DNA of 64,000 nucleotides from JANLVJ01 sp031363945 (GCA_031363945.1 JANLVJ010000028.1:62001-126000); one strand, 5' to 3'; counted from the first letter of the stretch, positions 24,416-34,424 are shown. Numbers and translations: made by a program. The notes: generated from the sequence alone by a model not told the origin.

Positions 24416-25414
24416 CTATTCGGTTACACCCATTTTAATCTTTTCCCAGATTTTTGTAGCGATAACTGCTGCATGTACTCTGGAATTTTCAATAAACCAT
24501 TTTCTGGTATTTAATCCCCCGCAAATTACTCCAGCGAGATAAACATTTTCCTGATTTGTTTCCATGGTCTGTTCATTATACGTTGGCGTATTAAATGAAT
24601 CATCTCTGAATGTTATGCCTAATGAGGTTAAAAAATTAAAATCCGGTAAATATCCTGTCATAGCCATAACGAAATCATTTTCTAGTTCTATCATACCATC
24701 AGGCGTTTTAACGAGAATATGAGTATCATTTATCTCTGTAATTTCTGAGGAAAAGTAGGCCTTAATAGAACCTTCTTTAATTCTGTTTTCAATGTCAGGC
24801 TTAACCCAATATTTGACATTATCATTAAACTGATGATTTTTAATGACCATAGTAACTGACGCACCTTTTCTGTAGCATTCAAGCGCTACGTCTACAGCAG
24901 AATTTGCAGACCCAATTACTGCAAGTTTCTGACCAAAGAACGGATGGGCATCCTGATAATAATGTTTTACCTTTTGTAAATCTTCACCAGGTATGCCCAG
25001 CCGGTTGGGAATATCATAAAATCCGGTAGCAATAATTAAACTTTCTGACCGGTAAATTCCTTTGCTACTGACAACTTCATAATGATCAGATCTTTTGCTG
25101 ATATGGCTCACTGGCTCATATAACCTGATATTCATTTTCCAGAATAAAGCTACCCTCCTGTAATATTCAAGGGCTTCAGGCCTGTTGGCCTTACTACTGA
25201 TTGACATGAATGGAACTTCTCCAATTTCTAACTTTTCAGAAGTCGAAAAAAAAGTCATGTTTAAGGGGTAATCATAAATGGAATTAACCAGACAACCTTT
25301 TTCTATGATAACATAGCTTAGATTTTTTTTGTCACATTCAATTCCACAGGCCATACCGATTGGACCAGCCCCTATTATTATCACATCAAAAGATTCTGAT
25401 TCATTCATTGTCAT
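24416..25414 (-). CDS. ypdA: YpdA-type FAD/NAD(P)-dependent disulfide reductase
   Basis: The 332-residue flavoprotein has an N-terminal FAD Rossmann motif (VIIIGAGPIGMACGIEC), a second nucleotide-binding motif (LAVIGSANSAVDVALECYRK, with A in place of the third Gly) and the FAD-binding end VYLAGVICGGLNTRKWFIEN. The pattern is that of YpdA/Bdr, which reduces bacillithiol disulfide with NADPH. Bacteroidota commonly carry this gene; the thiol used here is inferred. There is no CxxC redox pair, as expected for YpdA. It is 13 bases downstream of the dienelactone hydrolase gene. Confidence 0.88.
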   Translation of the reverse strand: MTMNESESFDVIIIGAGPIGMACGIECDKKNLSYVIIEKGCLVNSIYDYPLNMTFFSTSEKLEIGEVPFMSISSKANRPEALEYYRRVALFWKMNIRLYEPVSHISKRSDHYEVVSSKGIYRSESLIIATGFYDIPNRLGIPGEDLQKVKHYYQDAHPFFGQKLAVIGSANSAVDVALECYRKGASVTMVIKNHQFNDNVKYWVKPDIENRIKEGSIKAYFSSEITEINDTHILVKTPDGMIELENDFVMAMTGYLPDFNFLTSLGITFRDDSFNTPTYNEQTMETNQENVYLAGVICGGLNTRKWFIENSRVHAAVIATKIWEKIKMGVTE

Positions 25415-25427
25415 AGCAACATATTAA

Positions 25428-26270
25428 TTATTTAAATCTTGCATGCAGATAAGCTTCAGCTTTACTGTAAGCATCAGATGCTGCAAGATCATTGTGTGTA
25501 GGCCCATTTGGGTTTCCAAAACCATGATCTGCATCATAACTGTTAACTGTCAGTGTTTTACCTGCCTTTTTCATGTTTTCCTCAAAACCTGTAACAACGG
25601 CTGGTGTGATCCATTTATCTTTATTGGCAAAGATACCCAGTACATCTGAATGCAAGGTTTTAAGTTTGGTTACATCCTGCTCAGGCATACCATAAAAAAC
25701 GACGCAGGCAACGGTCTGCTGCTTTGCTGCCAATGCAGTTTGTAATGACCATCCTCCACCAAAGCACCAGCCAATAGTTCCGATTCGTGCATTTTTGCCA
25801 AGCATTTTTATCGCACCCTGTATAATAGCAGTAGCACGCACTGTTGTAACTGCCTGCATCAATTTCCTTGCCGAGTCAGGGTTAGTTGTAGTCTTATTAT
25901 CGTATAAGTCAATGGCGATAACGTTAACGTCTTTAAGACTTTTAAAATATTTTTCTGATTCATATTTCGCATAATCGCCCAAGCCCAAATAGTCATGAAT
26001 AACGAGCAGATAATTATTAGTTTTTTTAGCTGCCTTAAATTCATAACCATGCGCAAGTGTTCCATCGGTTGCTGTAAAATGAATATCAGCTCCAGCTCCG
26101 GCTACATAGTTAAAACTTGCTGGCAAAACGTGAATTTTTACGAAATTCGGATCTGAAGCAAATGCAGCAAACTGTTCGGTGGCAGTTTTTCCACAGCATA
26201 GAATAGGTTTTGTAGGTTGCTTTGCCGCGGGGGCAAAAAGCATAAAGGCAATCAGTAGGTACTTTTCCAT
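25428..26270 (-). CDS. Dienelactone hydrolase-family protein, secreted
   Basis: The 280-residue alpha/beta-hydrolase has a short N-terminal hydrophobic signal (YLLIAFMLFAPAA). The nucleophile elbow is GTIGWCFGGGWS, with Cys as the nucleophile as in dienelactone hydrolases; the acid is probably the Asp in GIFANKDKWITP and the His lies in DADHGFGNPNGPTHN. The natural substrate is unknown; many such enzymes act on esters. It precedes ypdA by 13 bases and the two may be co-transcribed. Confidence 0.85.
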   Translation of the reverse strand: MEKYLLIAFMLFAPAAKQPTKPILCCGKTATEQFAAFASDPNFVKIHVLPASFNYVAGAGADIHFTATDGTLAHGYEFKAAKKTNNYLLVIHDYLGLGDYAKYESEKYFKSLKDVNVIAIDLYDNKTTTNPDSARKLMQAVTTVRATAIIQGAIKMLGKNARIGTIGWCFGGGWSLQTALAAKQQTVACVVFYGMPEQDVTKLKTLHSDVLGIFANKDKWITPAVVTGFEENMKKAGKTLTVNSYDADHGFGNPNGPTHNDLAASDAYSKAEAYLHARFK

Positions 26271-26343
26271 AATTCAAATTTGATTTAGGTTAATTAGAGG
26301 TTATTATAACTGTAATAAGTCAATCCCGGGTTTTTTTGTTTGA

Positions 26344-27687
26344 TCATATCGGCGGTGATAATTTACCAAGATAGGTGAGCTTAAGAATTTTACTGGTTTT
26401 TGTAGTTACCTTAAAACGTTCGTCAATACGGTAACCAACTATCCAGATTATTTCACCTTTATGTAAAACGATAGGTATCCGGCGTTTTTCAGTTAATGCT
26501 ACTTTATTGTCTGTGAAAAAGTCACTCAATTTCTTTTTATGCTTCAATCCCAAAGGGTAAAAGAAATCACCTTCCTGCCAGTTACGCATTTCGAGAGGCA
26601 TGCTTGCAAAAGAAGCATCAAAATACGCTATTTTGTAATCTGACGGATAGGTTTTTAGTAGAGAAGCAGGATATTGAACTTTAAACGAACGCTTAAAATC
26701 CGGAGAATTGTTAAAACCTGGTATTTCCTGAATCTGTTTTTCAAGTAACAGATATGCTCTGTTATTAAGAACAGTATGGGATAACGAATGAAATATTTTT
26801 CCACTCTGATTACGCATACCTGCGATGATTTGTACCGTTACAGCATCAGTAAAGCCATAAAATTTCAATATTTCGTATAATACAAACCTGGCGTCGGCTT
26901 TCAGTGTTACCAACTTTTCAATAGAAATCTGTATACTTCCATCTGGTAAATCTTGAAGTAATTCTGATTTTATAGTTGATATCTGTTGCTGGTATAATCG
27001 CTCAACGCTTGCCATTCTTAACGCATTTTCAATAAATGTTTGTTCAATTGATGGATTAATTTCTCTTAAAACCGGCATTACCTTTATTCTGAGCTTATTA
27101 CGCAGGTAATTTGTTAAATTATTAGAAGCATCTTCCCTGTACTGAATAGTATTCTGAGCAATTAATATATCGATCTCATCCCTGTTTAGAAAAAGCATTG
27201 GCCTGATCAGAAACTCACGCCTGGCTAAAATACCATGCATACCTGCAATACCAGTACCTCTGATCAGGTTGATTAATATCGTTTCACTGAGATCACCTGC
27301 ATGTTGAGCAAGACCGATCATGGCATTTTGTTCCAGAATGCGAATCTCTTCAAACCAGGCATAGCGAAGTTCTCTTGCGGCCATTTGCGTTGAAATATGA
27401 TTAGCCCTGGCAAAATCATCAGTATTAAAATGTTTAAGGTGAAATTTAACACCATAATTATGTGCCGTATTTCTAACAAGTTCTTCATCTAAAGTTGATT
27501 CTTCACCCCGAAGTTGGAAATTGCAATGGGCGATCTGAAAGTTATAGCCCAGTTTACTAAATGCCCAGGCCAGAAGCATAGAATCTCTACCCCCACTTAC
27601 AGCAAGTATCACCAGCTGATGAGGCTCAAAAAGATCCTCACCTTCTATAAATGATTTTAAACGGGCTAAAAAAATATCGGTGGTCAT
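26344..27687 (-). CDS. tilS: tRNA(Ile)-lysidine synthetase
   Basis: TilS attaches lysine to C34 of the tRNA-Ile with anticodon CAU so that it reads AUA. The PP-loop ATP-binding motif is VILAVSGGRDSMLLAWAF near residue 30, followed by HCNFQLRGEESTLDEELV and GLAQHAGDLSETILINLIRG, the usual HxxDDxxET block here with variation (QHAGDLSET). The C-terminal substrate-binding domain includes WQEGDFFYPLGLKHKKKLSD. At 447 residues the length is normal. It diverges from the OstA-like gene across 170 bases that contain a TACCTTTG element (27765-27772, plus strand). Confidence 0.93.
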   Translation of the reverse strand: MTTDIFLARLKSFIEGEDLFEPHQLVILAVSGGRDSMLLAWAFSKLGYNFQIAHCNFQLRGEESTLDEELVRNTAHNYGVKFHLKHFNTDDFARANHISTQMAARELRYAWFEEIRILEQNAMIGLAQHAGDLSETILINLIRGTGIAGMHGILARREFLIRPMLFLNRDEIDILIAQNTIQYREDASNNLTNYLRNKLRIKVMPVLREINPSIEQTFIENALRMASVERLYQQQISTIKSELLQDLPDGSIQISIEKLVTLKADARFVLYEILKFYGFTDAVTVQIIAGMRNQSGKIFHSLSHTVLNNRAYLLLEKQIQEIPGFNNSPDFKRSFKVQYPASLLKTYPSDYKIAYFDASFASMPLEMRNWQEGDFFYPLGLKHKKKLSDFFTDNKVALTEKRRIPIVLHKGEIIWIVGYRIDERFKVTTKTSKILKLTYLGKLSPPI

Positions 27688-27857
27688 TAAATCAATCTTA
27701 TTTATTCGTAAATATAAGATCTGTTTTTTTTAATCTGGATTACCTAATTTCTCAGTCTCAAAATTACCTTTGACGAATAGGTTAATGTAACTTGATTTTA
27801 AACAGGATTAATAAGAATTAAACCGCTTTTAAGCATAAAATTGGGCTGTTAATTAAA

Positions 27858-30647
27858 ATGAGGTTGTCAAAAAGCATATTTATTCAATTCGTAGTGATTA
27901 GCAGTTTTATTGCTTCAGGGTTTTCAGTATTCGCACAAACGCTTAAAACTGCCAGTCCTCAGACAGCACCAAAACCTCTTCTAGTACCTTCTCATGGTGT
28001 GCCTATCAAGGTTGCGGCTGCCCGCCCTGACGGAAAACTAGACGCATTTGTGGTAACTAAAGACGGTAAAACCATTACATACTTTAAAGATCGGGCTGTT
28101 TTTTCTCAGGGTAACGCTAATATGACGGCAGACAGCTCGAGGCTTTATACAAATGAAAACAGACTTGAAGCATTTGGTCATGTGGTTATTCATCAGGCAG
28201 ATACAGTCACCATTACAGGTGATAAATTATTTTATGATGGGGGTACCCAAAAAGCCGAGATGTTTGATCATTGCGTGATGACTGACAAGCAGGGTGTGCT
28301 TACTACTGACCGGTTGAATTACGATCTGGGCACAAAGGTTGGAACCTATTTTGACGGAGGGAAAATTATAAATAAAGATAATATACTGGTTAGCCGCACC
28401 GGATACTACTATGAAAATACAAAGATCTGTTACTTTAAAACAGATGTTTCTATTTTAACTCCTCAGACAACGATTAAGTCTGATACCTTGCAATATAATA
28501 CGAATACCAGAATTGCCTACTTCTTCGGTCCTACAAAAATTCAAAGCCGCGATGATTTTATATACTGTGAAAACGGGCAATATAATACAGCCAATGATCA
28601 GGCAAATTTCAGACAGCATGCTTATTATCTGAATGGAAGTAAAAAATTGGTGGGTGACAGTTTGTACTACGATAAACGCTCGGGATTTGGCCGGGCTATC
28701 GGTCATGTAGTTTTTACAGACTCAACTGATAATGGTATTATAAGAGGAGGTATCGCACAGTACAATAAGGTGAATGAACAGACCTACGTTACTCATAAAC
28801 CATTGTTCATATTTTTAACAACAGCATCCGATACGCTTAAACAAGCCTCAAAGACTGTTGATTCTCTTAAGCCAGGGGTTAAGGGTAAAATTAGGCCAGT
28901 AAAAGAACGTACTCCTACCTATGCAGAAATACTTGCCGGACATTCAGAAGAAATTTCAGCAGGGCAGCCAGGAGCTAACCCCTCACATGCACCGATTCCA
29001 GATCTGAGCATAAAAAAGAATCAGGCAATTGTCAGAGCTCCGAAAGTTTTAAAAGAGAGAGTAGATTCAACTTTTCTCACAGCCGATACGCTGATGACTC
29101 TTTCACTTACAGGTGAAAAAGCCAGGCCGCATCTGGCGCCTCGTATTCCGTTAAAAGTAAGGAACAGACCTTTTGCGCATGATAGTCTTGGCCGGGTGGC
29201 AGATCAGCTTGTTGCAAGAATCAAAACTGCAGTTATTGAAGACAGTTTAAAATTAAAGAATACGGCAATTAAACCGCTAAAAGATAAGTCAGCACTATTG
29301 CCTGTGTCAAAGAATCTAAAATCCGGGGATCAACTAACAGGGCTTTCAAATGCAATAGCCACCAGAAAATCAACAACAAAATTAAAGACAGGTACTGTTG
29401 CCGCAGAAAAAAGTAGTCCTGTTTTAACTAATTCCCCTGTCGGTGTCAACTCACCTGATACAAGTAAAGTTACCAACTTAAAAGATCAAACAGATACCCG
29501 GCAATTTACGTTGGAGCCTGGCAGGAAGAGCTTTTTTAGCCGGCTTTTTGGTAAAAAGTCATTGACAGTCAAAGTTATAGATACACCTGTGAATATGCCG
29601 GTTAAAATAAGTGTCAGGCAACTCGATTCTCTTAAAAAGAAACTGGCTTCATTAAAAGGAGATTATCAGATACCAGATTTGCTTGCCTTCACTGGCAGGG
29701 CTCTCAAAAAAGAGCTATACAAACCATTTACTTTCGCTGATACTACCCATTTCAGGGTAGTGTTTGCCTATCATCATGCAAAACTGTTTAAATCAGATTT
29801 TCAGGCAGCAGCAGATTCACTCGTATACACCTATATTGACTCGACCATTCGTTGTTTCAAGAAACCAGCATTGTGGACTGAGGGTGCACAAATGACTGGC
29901 GATACGATTTCTATACGCTTAAAAGACAAAAAGCTTGATAGCCTAATAATTATTCACTCTTCTTTTATCATCAGCAGAGTTGACAGCCTGATAAATAAGG
30001 AGCGGTTTAATCAAATCAGTGGCCGTGACATGTTTGGCAAATTCAATAATAACCATCTTGAAAGAATGCGGGTTGAAGGCAATGGTAAAAGTTTGTATTA
30101 TGCTACAGATGATAAGAAGGATAGTGTCACTCATAAAATAAAGAGTACGATCAGCGGTCTGAATTCTGAGATCGGAAGTTACTTTTTAATGCGGTTTAAA
30201 GAAAATAAGGCTGAATCTTTTACTGCTGTTGATGAACCGGAAGGGCATTTCTTTCCATTAAAAAAAATAGATCCTGGTAGTGAGAGACTAAAAGGTTTTT
30301 ACTGGCGCGAAAGTGAAAGGCCGCGTTCAAAAGCAGATCTGTTTTTAAAACCCAAACCAGAAGTTATTAAGGAAGATTCTATTGTCAATAAAAAATCTGC
30401 AACCGGGGCTTTAGATGATGATTATTCTGAAAATATACTGGATATTCCAAAACCAAAGGTGAAAAAAGGAGCAAAGCCAGCAAAGGGTGTTCTCTTAAAA
30501 CGGGATACTGGTTTACTCACCAAGCCAGCTTCTCCTGAAAAACCGTTAGATAAAACCAGGAGAAATAATCAATTTGTACCTCCTGCAGATTCAACTTTGT
30601 CGCGTACTGGTGTTGGTGATACGCTTACCCACCCAAGCCCCAAGTAA
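27858..30647 (+). CDS. OstA-like LPS-transport protein with long C-terminal extension
   Basis: The 929-residue protein starts with a signal peptide (FIQFVVISSFIASGFSVFAQ). Residues ~65-320 carry OstA/LptA-type beta-jellyroll repeats (VFSQGNANMTADSSRLYTN, FGHVVIHQADTVTITGDKL, IIKSDTLQYNTNTR-like strands), the fold that carries LPS across the periplasm. Residues ~330-600 are Lys/Ser/Pro-rich and poorly ordered. From ~650 a second strand-rich OstA-like part appears (DSLVYTYIDSTIRCFKKPAL, MTGDTISIRLKDKKLDS, MRVEGNGKSLYYATDD). The last ~80 residues are basic and low in complexity. This split architecture is common in Bacteroidota. It stands alone, converging with rdgB at a 3-base gap. Confidence 0.85.
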   Translation: MRLSKSIFIQFVVISSFIASGFSVFAQTLKTASPQTAPKPLLVPSHGVPIKVAAARPDGKLDAFVVTKDGKTITYFKDRAVFSQGNANMTADSSRLYTNENRLEAFGHVVIHQADTVTITGDKLFYDGGTQKAEMFDHCVMTDKQGVLTTDRLNYDLGTKVGTYFDGGKIINKDNILVSRTGYYYENTKICYFKTDVSILTPQTTIKSDTLQYNTNTRIAYFFGPTKIQSRDDFIYCENGQYNTANDQANFRQHAYYLNGSKKLVGDSLYYDKRSGFGRAIGHVVFTDSTDNGIIRGGIAQYNKVNEQTYVTHKPLFIFLTTASDTLKQASKTVDSLKPGVKGKIRPVKERTPTYAEILAGHSEEISAGQPGANPSHAPIPDLSIKKNQAIVRAPKVLKERVDSTFLTADTLMTLSLTGEKARPHLAPRIPLKVRNRPFAHDSLGRVADQLVARIKTAVIEDSLKLKNTAIKPLKDKSALLPVSKNLKSGDQLTGLSNAIATRKSTTKLKTGTVAAEKSSPVLTNSPVGVNSPDTSKVTNLKDQTDTRQFTLEPGRKSFFSRLFGKKSLTVKVIDTPVNMPVKISVRQLDSLKKKLASLKGDYQIPDLLAFTGRALKKELYKPFTFADTTHFRVVFAYHHAKLFKSDFQAAADSLVYTYIDSTIRCFKKPALWTEGAQMTGDTISIRLKDKKLDSLIIIHSSFIISRVDSLINKERFNQISGRDMFGKFNNNHLERMRVEGNGKSLYYATDDKKDSVTHKIKSTISGLNSEIGSYFLMRFKENKAESFTAVDEPEGHFFPLKKIDPGSERLKGFYWRESERPRSKADLFLKPKPEVIKEDSIVNKKSATGALDDDYSENILDIPKPKVKKGAKPAKGVLLKRDTGLLTKPASPEKPLDKTRRNNQFVPPADSTLSRTGVGDTLTHPSPK

Positions 30648-30650
30648 GTA

Positions 30651-31244
30651 CTATTTTCTCAAGTAAGTATTTAATGATTGAATGGCAAGTGCCCTATGAC
30701 TGATTTTATTCTTTAAGCCCGTATCCATTTCTGCAAAACTCAAAGCATGCCCTTCAGGCCTGAAGATCGGATCATAACCAAAACCGGCCTTACCCTGGGG
30801 TTCATGCAATATTACTCCTTCAATTTTACCAGTGAAATAAAGTACCTGACCATTTGTAATCAAACAGATAACACAGACAAAGCGAGCTGTTCGGATAGAC
30901 TGGCCAGTCATATTATGCAAAACTAACTCAAGGTTTTGATTCATATCACGTGATCCACTATACCTGGCAGAGAAAATACCTGGTGCCCCGGATAATGCGT
31001 CGATTTCTAAGCCGCTATCATCTGAAAAGCAGTTTTTTCCAGTCTGTTCATAGATGAATCTTGACTTGATCAGTGCATTTTCTTCAAAAGAAATTCCATT
31101 TTCTTCTATTTCATCATGTATACCTATGTCTGTCAACGACTGTAATTTAATGACAGAACCGATCATCTGGCTAACCTCTTCAAGTTTATGATTATTATGT
31201 GTGGCAAATATCAGTGGGGAATGTGTCGGTACAGATTCGTACAT
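30651..31244 (-). CDS. rdgB: Non-canonical purine NTP pyrophosphatase
   Basis: This RdgB/HAM1-family enzyme hydrolyses dITP, ITP and XTP to monophosphates, keeping deaminated purines out of DNA. The substrate-binding motifs are clear: LIFATHNNHKLEEVSQMI at the N-terminus, EENGISFEENALIKSRF, FSDDSGLEIDALSGAPGIFS with catalytic Asp, and GKAGFGYDPIFRPEG. It has 197 residues, normal for the family. It lies just downstream of the HolD-like gene (7 bases) and converges on the OstA-like gene. Confidence 0.94.
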   Translation of the reverse strand: MYESVPTHSPLIFATHNNHKLEEVSQMIGSVIKLQSLTDIGIHDEIEENGISFEENALIKSRFIYEQTGKNCFSDDSGLEIDALSGAPGIFSARYSGSRDMNQNLELVLHNMTGQSIRTARFVCVICLITNGQVLYFTGKIEGVILHEPQGKAGFGYDPIFRPEGHALSFAEMDTGLKNKISHRALAIQSLNTYLRK

Positions 31245-31251
31245 AGCGAGG

Positions 31252-31821
31252 TTATTGAATTTTAAATAAAATCTTCAAACTGTTCCAAAGTGCGGCTCTG
31301 CTTGCTTTATCGTCTTCCAATTCTTTCAGGCTGACAGCTTTAAAATAAAGAACCTGATCATGCTTAGCCGGAATATTTAGTATAGAACCTTGAGGCCAGA
31401 CGTCTAGGGTTGATTCTGCACCAAAAGAAATAACAAGCTTTGGCCTGTATTCATTGATCAGTAATTCAAGAGGTAATGATTGGCTGCCCGTAATTTCAAG
31501 AAGAGCAATATCATCAAACGTAAGATTTAATGCTTTCAGGATATTTGCCAGCAAATTATACGCTGATTCGTTATGAGGGTTCTGACCACCAGTAGAAAGA
31601 AACAATAAAGGCTTCTTATAGAAACCTTTCGTTTGCATTTTTTTAAAATTAACAGTTTCAACGGGAACGTCTTTATCCATTACTGTTATTGGTTCTTTTA
31701 TGACATTTTCTATATTTATTTCATTGTATGACAGTAACTTATCATTTTTAAGGTAGAATAATTCTTCAGTCATCAGACCAGAAACAGGTAGATCGAATGT
31801 CGGTATTATTAGTTTCTCCAT
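31252..31821 (-). CDS. Unrecognised protein with HolD/psi-like features
   Basis: The 189-residue protein is soluble and without signal peptide. The order of motifs recalls DNA polymerase III psi subunit (HolD): a hydrophobic strand KPLLFLST, then AYNLLANILKALNLTFDDI, a strand KLVISFG and a C-terminal SLKELEDDKASRAALWNSLK, comparable to the HolD end TARAALWQ. I infer a HolD-like fold, possibly a clamp-loader partner in this lineage, but the N-terminal ~65 residues do not help and the similarity is short. It lies 7 bases upstream of rdgB and the two are probably one operon. Confidence 0.6.
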   Translation of the reverse strand: MEKLIIPTFDLPVSGLMTEELFYLKNDKLLSYNEINIENVIKEPITVMDKDVPVETVNFKKMQTKGFYKKPLLFLSTGGQNPHNESAYNLLANILKALNLTFDDIALLEITGSQSLPLELLINEYRPKLVISFGAESTLDVWPQGSILNIPAKHDQVLYFKAVSLKELEDDKASRAALWNSLKILFKIQ

Positions 31822-31949
31822 GAGCTCTGATTAGTTTTGCAGCACTATAATTAACTGTATATGCGCACGTTTATGATTTTATGTATCTTCGCCAGATAAA
31901 GCACTTTATTGCCGGTTTAGTTAACCGCTTTTGGGCTAATGTACATCGT

Positions 31950-33320
31950 ATGATTAAAAGAATCACCTTTTTTATTCTGTTTCTGGCCTGTATACAGCCA
32001 GCCTTTTCTCAAAAAACAATTTCTGCCGATAAGGTCGTCGCTGTAGTAGGTGACAAAGAGATTCTAGAATCAGATATTCAGAAGCAGCTGATTAATGAGG
32101 GACAGGAAAATCCTGAAATACTAAAAAATCCAAACGCCAAGTGCCTGCTGCTTTCTGATTTGATGACCAAGAAACTTCTCCTGATACAGGCCGCCATTGA
32201 TAGTGTAACGGTTGATGAAGCTGACGTTGATAATGATATGAATCAGCGTTTCAATGTAATGATGAAAAATTATTACGGCGGTGACCAGGAAAAAATGGAG
32301 GCTGTACTTGGAAAAAGCTTACTCGAATATAAAGAAGAAGTAAGGCCAGATGTACATGCCAATAAGCTGTCTCAGAAAATGCGTGGTAAACTGGTAGAAA
32401 AAGTAACTGTATCACCTGCTGATGTCACAAAGTTTTACAATTCATCGAAAGATAGTATTCCGCTGATAGGTACTGAAGTAGTTGTCGCTCAAATTATTAA
32501 AACACCCAAACCTAGCGCCAAAGAAAAACAGACAGCAAGAGACAAGCTTGTAGATCTTCGCGAACAAATAAAACATGGCAAGAAATTTGAAACTATTGCC
32601 TTATTATATTCTCAGGATCCCGGGTCGTCGAGTAAAGAAGGGGATCTTGGATTTGCTTTGAGAGGAACCTTTGCCAAAGAATTCGAAGCTGTTGCTTATA
32701 GACTTAAGCCAGGAGAGTTATCAATGCCTGTCGAAACTGAATTTGGTTATCACCTGATACAGGTTTTAGAACGTAGAGGAAATCAAATTCATGCCAGGCA
32801 TATTCTGATTATTCCTGAAGTAAGTCAGTCAGATCTTGACTCGGCTAAAATACTACTTGATTCAGCTTATAAACAGATAAAATCAAAACGAATCAATTTT
32901 GCCCAGGGTGCTGTTCTATTTTCTGATGATGATCAGTCAAAAGGTAATGCAGGGATGATTTATCCTACAGCCCTGCCTCTTGATCAGATCGAACAGGTCA
33001 TTCATACAAAACCTACAATTTTCTCAGTAGTTGATACCATGAAAGCAGGTGATGTTACTCCTGCACTTGAATATAGTCAGGCTGAGGGTAATAAAAAAGG
33101 CTTCAGGCTTGTTAACCTTGCATCTAAGACTTCACCCCATAAAGCAGATCTGGTTCAGGATTATGCACGTATTCAAGCTTTTGCCTTACAAGCCAAGCAG
33201 GGTAAAACTTTTTCTGACTGGGTTGAACGCAAGAAACTGGTTACCTATATTAAAATTGATGCTGAATACCTTCAATGTAAGGACATGAAATCATGGGTTA
33301 AAAAAGCAAACAGGTTGTAA
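31950..33320 (+). CDS. SurA-like periplasmic peptidyl-prolyl isomerase
   Basis: The 456-residue protein from the ATG at 31950 begins with a signal peptide (ITFFILFLACIQPAFSQ); the upstream frame from 31881 only adds an unrelated leader. A SurA N-terminal chaperone domain (DKVVAVVGDKEILESDIQKQ) is followed by two parvulin-type rotamase regions, the first with SQDPGSSSKEGDLGFALRG and EFGYHLIQVLERR, the second with HARHILIIPEVSQSD and SKGNAGMIY. SurA helps outer-membrane proteins fold in the periplasm. The second domain is more degenerate. It precedes the moxR gene by one base. Confidence 0.9.
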   Translation: MIKRITFFILFLACIQPAFSQKTISADKVVAVVGDKEILESDIQKQLINEGQENPEILKNPNAKCLLLSDLMTKKLLLIQAAIDSVTVDEADVDNDMNQRFNVMMKNYYGGDQEKMEAVLGKSLLEYKEEVRPDVHANKLSQKMRGKLVEKVTVSPADVTKFYNSSKDSIPLIGTEVVVAQIIKTPKPSAKEKQTARDKLVDLREQIKHGKKFETIALLYSQDPGSSSKEGDLGFALRGTFAKEFEAVAYRLKPGELSMPVETEFGYHLIQVLERRGNQIHARHILIIPEVSQSDLDSAKILLDSAYKQIKSKRINFAQGAVLFSDDDQSKGNAGMIYPTALPLDQIEQVIHTKPTIFSVVDTMKAGDVTPALEYSQAEGNKKGFRLVNLASKTSPHKADLVQDYARIQAFALQAKQGKTFSDWVERKKLVTYIKIDAEYLQCKDMKSWVKKANRL

Positions 33321-33321
33321 A

Positions 33322-34290
33322 ATGCAGGCTTCCTCAAATCTTGATGTTGAATCAGTAGACAGACTGTCTAAATCTTATCAGGATATCTGTAAAGAATTAG
33401 CAAAAGTCATTTTTGGTCAGGAGGAAGTAATAAAGCTTGTACTGATATCTATCTTTTCTGGTGGGCATTGTCTGCTGGTAGGGGTTCCCGGGCTTGCAAA
33501 AACGCTACTCGTGCAGACAATATCACAGGTGCTTGATTTAAATTTCAACAGAATACAGTTTACTCCTGATTTGATGCCTTCAGATATAACGGGCTCAGAG
33601 ATTTTAGGTGAAGACCGTAAGTTCAAATTTATCAAAGGACCAGTTTTTGCCAATATTGTGCTTGCTGATGAAATTAACCGTACGCCTCCAAAAACACAGG
33701 CAGCATTGCTTGAAGCCATGCAGGAGAGAACGGTAACTGTTGCAGGTGTTAATAATGCATTACCCAATCCGTTTTTTGTGCTTGCCACTCAAAACCCGAT
33801 TGAACAGGAAGGAACTTATCCTTTACCTGAAGCACAGCTAGACAGGTTCATGTTTCATATTTTACTTGACTATCCTTCATTTCAGGAAGAATTACAGGTG
33901 GTTAAAAATACGACTTCTGCAGGAAAGGTTGTGTTAACTAAAATGTTGAGTGCTAAAGAAATTGAAGAATTTCAGCTACTTATCAGAAAGATTCCTGTAA
34001 CTGATAACGTACTTGAATATGCTGTTAAACTGGTAAGTAAAACCAGACCCAATAATCAGTTTGCGACTTCTCAGGTTAATTCATTCATAAGTTGGGGTGC
34101 AGGACCCCGTGCGTCCCAGTATCTTATTCTGGGTGCTAAATGCCATGCCGTTCTTGCTGGTAAATACGCTCCTGATATTGAAGATGTTCAGGCTGTTGCT
34201 ATTCCTGTGCTGCGTCATCGCCTGGTTCGTAATTACCGAGCTGAGGCTGAGGGCCTTACGACAGAGGCGCTGATCAAATCACTACTTTAA
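33322..34290 (+). CDS. MoxR-family AAA+ ATPase
   Basis: The 322-residue protein has Walker A (LLVGVPGLAKTLLVQT), Walker B (NIVLADEINRTPPKTQAALL) and the sensor and arginine-finger segments ATQNPIEQEGTYPLPEAQLD and LDRFMF of MoxR ATPases. These act as chaperones for metal-dependent or VWA-domain partners, and the genes usually sit beside DUF58 or VWA genes. Here no such partner follows: the next gene is a chitinase-like lipoprotein. Its ATG lies one base after the SurA-like stop, which suggests co-transcription with that gene. Confidence 0.92.
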   Translation: MQASSNLDVESVDRLSKSYQDICKELAKVIFGQEEVIKLVLISIFSGGHCLLVGVPGLAKTLLVQTISQVLDLNFNRIQFTPDLMPSDITGSEILGEDRKFKFIKGPVFANIVLADEINRTPPKTQAALLEAMQERTVTVAGVNNALPNPFFVLATQNPIEQEGTYPLPEAQLDRFMFHILLDYPSFQEELQVVKNTTSAGKVVLTKMLSAKEIEEFQLLIRKIPVTDNVLEYAVKLVSKTRPNNQFATSQVNSFISWGAGPRASQYLILGAKCHAVLAGKYAPDIEDVQAVAIPVLRHRLVRNYRAEAEGLTTEALIKSLL

Positions 34291-34424
34291 AACGTATGTC
34301 TCAAACCACTGTTCAAACAGGCCATGCTTCTCATGACAAAGGCTATCACATGATTTTGAGATCCAGATGGGGGCATATTTTTTTCATTACAACACAATTC
34401 AAATTTACCAAAGCCTGCATAAAA

